In this document: positions 60,539-64,000 of the stretch, one piece after another | Layout of the letters: each line of letters starts with the position of its first letter | How positions within the stretch are numbered: the first letter of the stretch is position 1 | Source: Comamonas avium | Lineage (GTDB): Bacteria; Pseudomonadota; Gammaproteobacteria; Burkholderiales; Burkholderiaceae_C | Reading direction: 5' to 3' | DNA length: 64,000 nucleotides | Assembly (NCBI RefSeq): GCF_014836675.1 | Contig: NZ_JACSQK010000002.1 | Location: forward strand, 434,001-498,000 | Notes under the pieces: model-generated | The model's database searches: none | The model's input: only the letters and a program-made list of their open reading frames with translations | What the model was told of the DNA's origin: nothing | Made by a program: the position numbers and the translations under genes

Positions 60539-61435
60539 ATGTGCCAAAAAACCCATGCCCATTTTTCAGCGGACATTTCTGATCAGCCTGATTTGCAGCG
60601 CTGGCCTTCGCGCCGTTGGGCAGAAGTGTCTGCACGTGATTTTGCGCTGGCGCAGCGCAATGGCCTGGCCGCACAGACCGTGGCGGTCTTGCCGGTAGGG
60701 GCGGTGGAGCAACACGGCCCGCATTTGCCTTTGAGCGTAGACACGGCGCTGGCCGATGGCATCCTGGCAGCAGCTTTGCCGCAGGTGGCTGCCGATGTCC
60801 CGCTGCTGGTCTTGCCCACCCAGTCGATTGGATTGAGCCTGGAACACCAGGACTATGCCGGTACGCTGGGCCTGTCGCCCGCTACGCTGCTGGCTCTGTG
60901 GACCGAGCTGGGCGTCTGTGTGGCCCGCGCGGGGATTCGCAAACTGCTGATTTTTAATGCGCACGGCGGCAACGTCAGCAGCATGGACATCGTGGCGCGA
61001 CAGCTGCGCATGCAGTGCGGTCTGCTGGTGTACCACTGCAGCTGGTTCAACCTGCCGCAGCCGGCAGGGGTCAATGAATCCTTTAGCGCGCACGAGCACC
61101 GTTTTGGGGTGCATGGCGGAGAGACTGAAACCTCCATGATGCTGCACTTGGCGCCAGAGCTGGTGCGCATGCCGTATGCACAAAACTTTGCCAGCACCTC
61201 GCAGGAGCGTGCCCAGCGTTTCCCTATTTTGGGCAATGGCAAAAGTGCCAAGCTGGGCTGGGCCATGCAGGACTACAACCCTCTGGGCGCAGCTGGCAAT
61301 GCCGCTGCAGCCGATGCGCAGCGGGGTCAGGCCTTGGTGGAGGGCGCAGCGACGAGTCTGGCGCAGTTGCTAGAAGAAATGCACGCTTTGCCTGCTGCAA
61401 CGGTCGGTACGCAGCCTCAGCCTTTGGGTGATTGA
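60539..61435 (+). CDS. Creatininase family protein
   Basis: 298 residues. Metal-binding motifs of creatinine amidohydrolase-type enzymes: VAVLPVGAVEQHGPHLPLSV (E and H), VDTALADGI with Asp, IFNAHGGNVSSMD and VHGGETETSMMLHL with the glutamates. In other bacteria the family includes creatininase, mycofactocin maturase MftE and enzymes of pyrimidine or riboflavin paths (ArfB), so the substrate cannot be named. It is divergent from the MATE gene and its 3' end overlaps the convergent gene at 61417 by 19 bases. Confidence 0.88.
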   Translation: MCQKTHAHFSADISDQPDLQRWPSRRWAEVSARDFALAQRNGLAAQTVAVLPVGAVEQHGPHLPLSVDTALADGILAAALPQVAADVPLLVLPTQSIGLSLEHQDYAGTLGLSPATLLALWTELGVCVARAGIRKLLIFNAHGGNVSSMDIVARQLRMQCGLLVYHCSWFNLPQPAGVNESFSAHEHRFGVHGGETETSMMLHLAPELVRMPYAQNFASTSQERAQRFPILGNGKSAKLGWAMQDYNPLGAAGNAAAADAQRGQALVEGAATSLAQLLEEMHALPAATVGTQPQPLGD

Positions 61436-62049
61436 AACGGGACTGGCAAGTGAGGCAGCAGACGAACCGCACCCAGCTGCCAGTGGTGCAGTACCTCGCG
61501 CAAGATCAATAGCGCGGCGGCCCAGCGTGGTGACTGGGGCAAGTCACCCAGTGGCGCATGCGGATGGCTCGCCTGGCGTGCGAGCAGATCAAATTGCGCT
61601 TCAATCGCCTCGCGGCTCAAGACCGGCAGCCGCCCGGAACTCTGCCATGCATCCTGCAAGTCTCGAATACCCAGTGCATGCTGGGCCACCTCCAGCAGGC
61701 AGGGGTCGTGTGTCACGAACACGTTGCTGCTAGGAATCAGGCGCGCCACGGGCATGACCGCATCTTCTACCAGCATGATCCCTTGCTCCAGCTGCGCTTC
61801 ACTGGGCATGTGCTGCTTGAACGTGCGGGTGGCCAGCAAATCCATGCCCAGTTGCAGGTGGTGGAACACCGGCTGAGGATGACCGTTCTCTCCCTCGCTG
61901 ATCATCAGGCGGCAGCGCTTGTCACCAACGTCCAGCATGGCAATGGCCTGGTGGCTCTGGATGGCATCGCCCAGCATGGTGCGCAAAGAGGCCATGTCTG
62001 CCGCAGAAAGCTGGGGCTCCAGCGCATCATCGTCGCAAGGGGTCAACAT
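61417..62049 (-). CDS. Hypothetical protein
   Basis: 210 residues from ATG 62049, chosen for GGAG five bases upstream (an ATG at 62067 lacks one). It is soluble, with no signal peptide. Notable stretches are AIAMLDVGDKRCRLMISEGE, HHLQLGMDLLATRTFKQHM and IPSSNVFVTHDPCLLEVAQH. I cannot assign a family. Same strand as the histidine phosphatase gene 117 bases upstream. Confidence 0.7.
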   Translation of the reverse strand: MLTPCDDDALEPQLSAADMASLRTMLGDAIQSHQAIAMLDVGDKRCRLMISEGENGHPQPVFHHLQLGMDLLATRTFKQHMPSEAQLEQGIMLVEDAVMPVARLIPSSNVFVTHDPCLLEVAQHALGIRDLQDAWQSSGRLPVLSREAIEAQFDLLARQASHPHAPLGDLPQSPRWAAALLILREVLHHWQLGAVRLLPHLPVPFQSPKG

Positions 62050-62166
62050 GAAAGCTCCATAAGGCATACGTGTTTTCTAGCAAGGAATCATCGTAAACCT
62101 TGCGAAAAAAATGCGCTGCTGTGTGCCGCAAAGCATGCGCATGCATGCCTGAGCAACCGTGCTTTT

Positions 62167-62838
62167 TTATGCGAATGTCACCCAGCTGTGGGTCTCGGTG
62201 GTGTCGAGGTGGTTGAGCGTATTAAAGGTCTGCAGCATCAAGCGTTTGGGGCTCATGCTCAGCTCTGTCACCGCCGTATTGCGTATGCGCATATTGAGTG
62301 CGATCGACACCTCGGGCGGGCTGCCCAGCACTAAGCTGGTGGCGGTAGAGATGGGCCCGCCACTGCTGACGAGCAGCACATTACCTGCGTGGTGCTGGTG
62401 GCGTATTTGCTCCAAGGTGTGGCGAATGCCATCTGAGAAATCTTCCCAGCTGGGCATGCCTTCAGGGCTGATGACGCCCGACATCCACTGTGCAATCGCA
62501 TCACACAGCAAGCGAAAGTGCGCGCGGTAGGTCTCAGGTGTATCTGCCGGACCCAAAGGCTCCGGGTGTATGCAGCGAATCAATGCGTGGCTGTCGTATT
62601 CATTGAGGGCAGGTAAGGCCTGCGCCTCAGGCAGGCCTGGCAATGCCTCACGTATGCCTGCCAATGTTTGTACGTGGCGTTTAAGTGTGCCGGTATAGAC
62701 CGCATCGAAGTGCATCGAGCGTTCTTGCCAGTAACGGCCCAGCTGCTGTGACTGCTGTGCCCCCAAAAGGCTGAGCTGGTCATAGTCTTTGGCCCCAAAC
62801 GATGCCTGGCCGTGGCGTACAAGGTAGATGGTTCCCAT
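62167..62838 (-). CDS. Histidine phosphatase family protein
   Basis: 223 residues from ATG 62838 (MGTIYLVRHGQASFGAKDYD). R8-H9-G10 carries the phosphohistidine, and the second histidine region typical of the family is replaced here by VLLVSSGGPISTATSLVLGS; the usual V-S-H-G motif reads V-S-S-G. Loss of that second histidine is notable and may weaken or change activity. Members dephosphorylate sugars, proteins or cofactors (SixA, CobC, phosphoglycerate mutase types). Substrate unknown. Confidence 0.85.
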   Translation of the reverse strand: MGTIYLVRHGQASFGAKDYDQLSLLGAQQSQQLGRYWQERSMHFDAVYTGTLKRHVQTLAGIREALPGLPEAQALPALNEYDSHALIRCIHPEPLGPADTPETYRAHFRLLCDAIAQWMSGVISPEGMPSWEDFSDGIRHTLEQIRHQHHAGNVLLVSSGGPISTATSLVLGSPPEVSIALNMRIRNTAVTELSMSPKRLMLQTFNTLNHLDTTETHSWVTFA

Positions 62839-62904
62839 GGGTGCCAATTGTGAGGAATCTCATCTGGTCGGACTGTCTTGCGGGAGACCTGTTTTAGACC
62901 CGTG

Positions 62905-63029
62905 TGGCGTTGTTGCGTAACTCGTCGCCAGGGTCGCAGGTTTTGGTGATGAGGTAACGCAGCAACTCTAAGACCCGTTACCGGACGACCAGCTGGAAGC
63001 AATGCAACGCCCAAGAGATTGATGCCTTG
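62905..63029 (+). mobile_element. IS5-type insertion sequence remnant (left end)
   Basis: TGGCGTTGTTGCGTAA at 62905-62920 resembles the terminal inverted repeat of IS5-group elements. About 50 bases later the plus strand reads KTRYRTTSWKQCNAQEIDAL from 62970, close to the start of IS5-type transposases (KxRYRTTNWxxYNxAL). The frame then ends with no transposase core. The rest of the interval 62839-63145 holds no gene. Confidence 0.6.
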
Positions 63030-63145
63030 GTGGAGTGGCTTCGAGTGTTGTAGCTATCTATTAGCGTTGAAAGCGATGAATGAGCCACCGTGGAACCAGT
63101 GCTTGTTGCGAGAACTGGCCCCACGGCTTTTGAGCGCTGTAGCGT

Positions 63146-64000
63146 TTAAATCTGCACCCAGTGGTTATCGAGTGTCAGATGGGCGGTGCTGGCGACGGCG
63201 TTGCGCTGGGGCCATTGCAGCACCTGCTGGGCACCACCAGACCACAGGGTGCTGGTGCTGGGTTGCAAGGGGTGGATGACGCTGTCATTGCTGACGCAGT
63301 ACACGCCTTGCTGGCTGTCCTGGCGCAGGCACTGGCCTGTGGCTTGCGCAGTGGCGGGCACTTGCCACCATGTGAGCTGATCTGCACGGGGACAGCTCAC
63401 AGCAAAATGCTGACCGTGGCAACTGATGTCACCGCCGTAGCCTTGCCATTGAGCCCCGGTGGGCAAGTCTGCGGCATGCAGTTGCTGTCCATCAAACAGC
63501 GCCAAAACGGGGGCTTGCTGTTTTTGCTCGGCACTGTCGTGTTCGGCCTGCAGCGCAATGCCCAGCCAGCGGCGCTCTGTGGCCCAGGCCACCTCAGGCC
63601 CCCAGGCCAGGTGGCGCAAACTCAGCCGGGTATCGGTCAAGCGCCATTGGCCAGCAATCTGACCATCTTGCGCAGGCAGCAGGCGCGCAATGGAAGAGTC
63701 CATGTGCGTGAGCTTGAGTTTGCGACGGCCCGTTTCAGGCTGGGTGGGAATGCCGCCGTTGGCCACCATCAGGCTGCCGTCACGGTCCAGCAGCAACTGG
63801 TGGGGGTCCATGCCGCCGGTGCGCCATTCGGCGATTTTTTCCAGCGTACGCACATCGCGCACACCGATCAGCCCCTGGCTGTCGGCCAGATCCGTCTCGG
63901 TGGTGTACAGGTGCATGCCATCATGGCTGGCAATGACATGGCCGTTGAAGGCGCGGTCAGCTTCAATCCAGTGCCACTGTTCTTGACCGTTCGGGTCTAC
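63146..64000 (-). CDS. DUF1513 domain-containing protein (partial, N-terminus outside window)
   Basis: 285 codons are visible on the minus strand, reading in from the window edge (VDPNGQEQWHWIEADRAFNG...) and ending at 63146. Motifs FNGHVIASHDGMHLYTTETD, GLIGVRDVRTLEKIAEWRTG and GMDPHQLLLDRDGSLMVANG give the beta-propeller repeats of DUF1513. In many proteobacteria this protein follows an imelysin/EfeO-like pair in iron loci; those neighbours would be outside the window. The gene is 5' truncated only by the window edge. Confidence 0.85.
   Translation of the reverse strand, partial: VDPNGQEQWHWIEADRAFNGHVIASHDGMHLYTTETDLADSQGLIGVRDVRTLEKIAEWRTGGMDPHQLLLDRDGSLMVANGGIPTQPETGRRKLKLTHMDSSIARLLPAQDGQIAGQWRLTDTRLSLRHLAWGPEVAWATERRWLGIALQAEHDSAEQKQQAPVLALFDGQQLHAADLPTGAQWQGYGGDISCHGQHFAVSCPRADQLTWWQVPATAQATGQCLRQDSQQGVYCVSNDSVIHPLQPSTSTLWSGGAQQVLQWPQRNAVASTAHLTLDNHWVQI

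Overview
The window looks like chromosomal DNA from a betaproteobacterium of the family Comamonadaceae (Comamonas, Delftia or Acidovorax type). This rests on gene order and protein style: nusG-rplKAJL-rpoBC, a LemA-like gene, rsmB-DUF4390-NtrY-like kinase-regulator-tRNA-Phe, a PhaM granule protein, a PCu(A)C copper chaperone, and dispersed palindromic intergenic repeats. The species call is an inference from family resemblance, not a database match. Most of the window is ordinary core genome. The accessory signal sits mainly in 17.1-19.2 kb, with a smaller scar near 63 kb.

Layout. 0-11.2 kb: end of nusG, ribosomal stalk genes, and RNA polymerase beta and beta-prime, closed by a strong terminator. 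11.2-17.2 kb: LemA-like protein, 16S rRNA methyltransferase RsmB, a DUF4390 secreted protein, an NtrY-like sensor kinase with a short Fis-type response regulator, and tRNA-Phe with its terminator. 17.2-19.15 kb: a decayed island holding one intact gene (RidA family), a broken tyrosine-recombinase N-terminus, short repeated arm-like sites, and a second tRNA-like 3' end with its own terminator. 19.2-21.7 kb: a Fur-box-controlled iron-uptake module (DUF3649, PepSY, DUF3325) with no TonB receptor beside it. 21.9-31.2 kb: recC-recB-recD, overlapping by 4 bases at each junction. 31.3-37.1 kb: a copper pair (DUF2946, PCu(A)C), phaM, then FIST sensor, MFS transporter and zinc-ribbon membrane protein. 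37.2-45.8 kb: diguanylate cyclase, tgt, universal stress protein, an unknown gene, outer-membrane phospholipase A, Rep helicase and an AEC permease.

46.0-49.9 kb: a four-gene operon (GT39, GT2, GtrA, ChbG/YdjC-type deacetylase). Its gene content matches the logic of Bordetella lgm and Francisella flm/naxD lipid A amino-sugar systems. It is my best candidate for an interesting system not yet described in this group. 49.9-64 kb: a lipoprotein asparaginase, PriA, HemE, GltS, a DsbD/ScsB-type thiol reductase, a MATE exporter, a creatininase-family hydrolase, an unknown gene, a histidine phosphatase, an IS5-type scar, and a partial DUF1513 gene at the right edge.

How it fits together. The core blocks cover transcription and translation, double-strand-break repair (RecBCD) with replication restart (PriA, Rep), and envelope work (PldA, DsbD, lgm-like operon, LplT-like MFS). 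Intergenic palindromes placed between convergent genes or after gene ends probably double as terminators.
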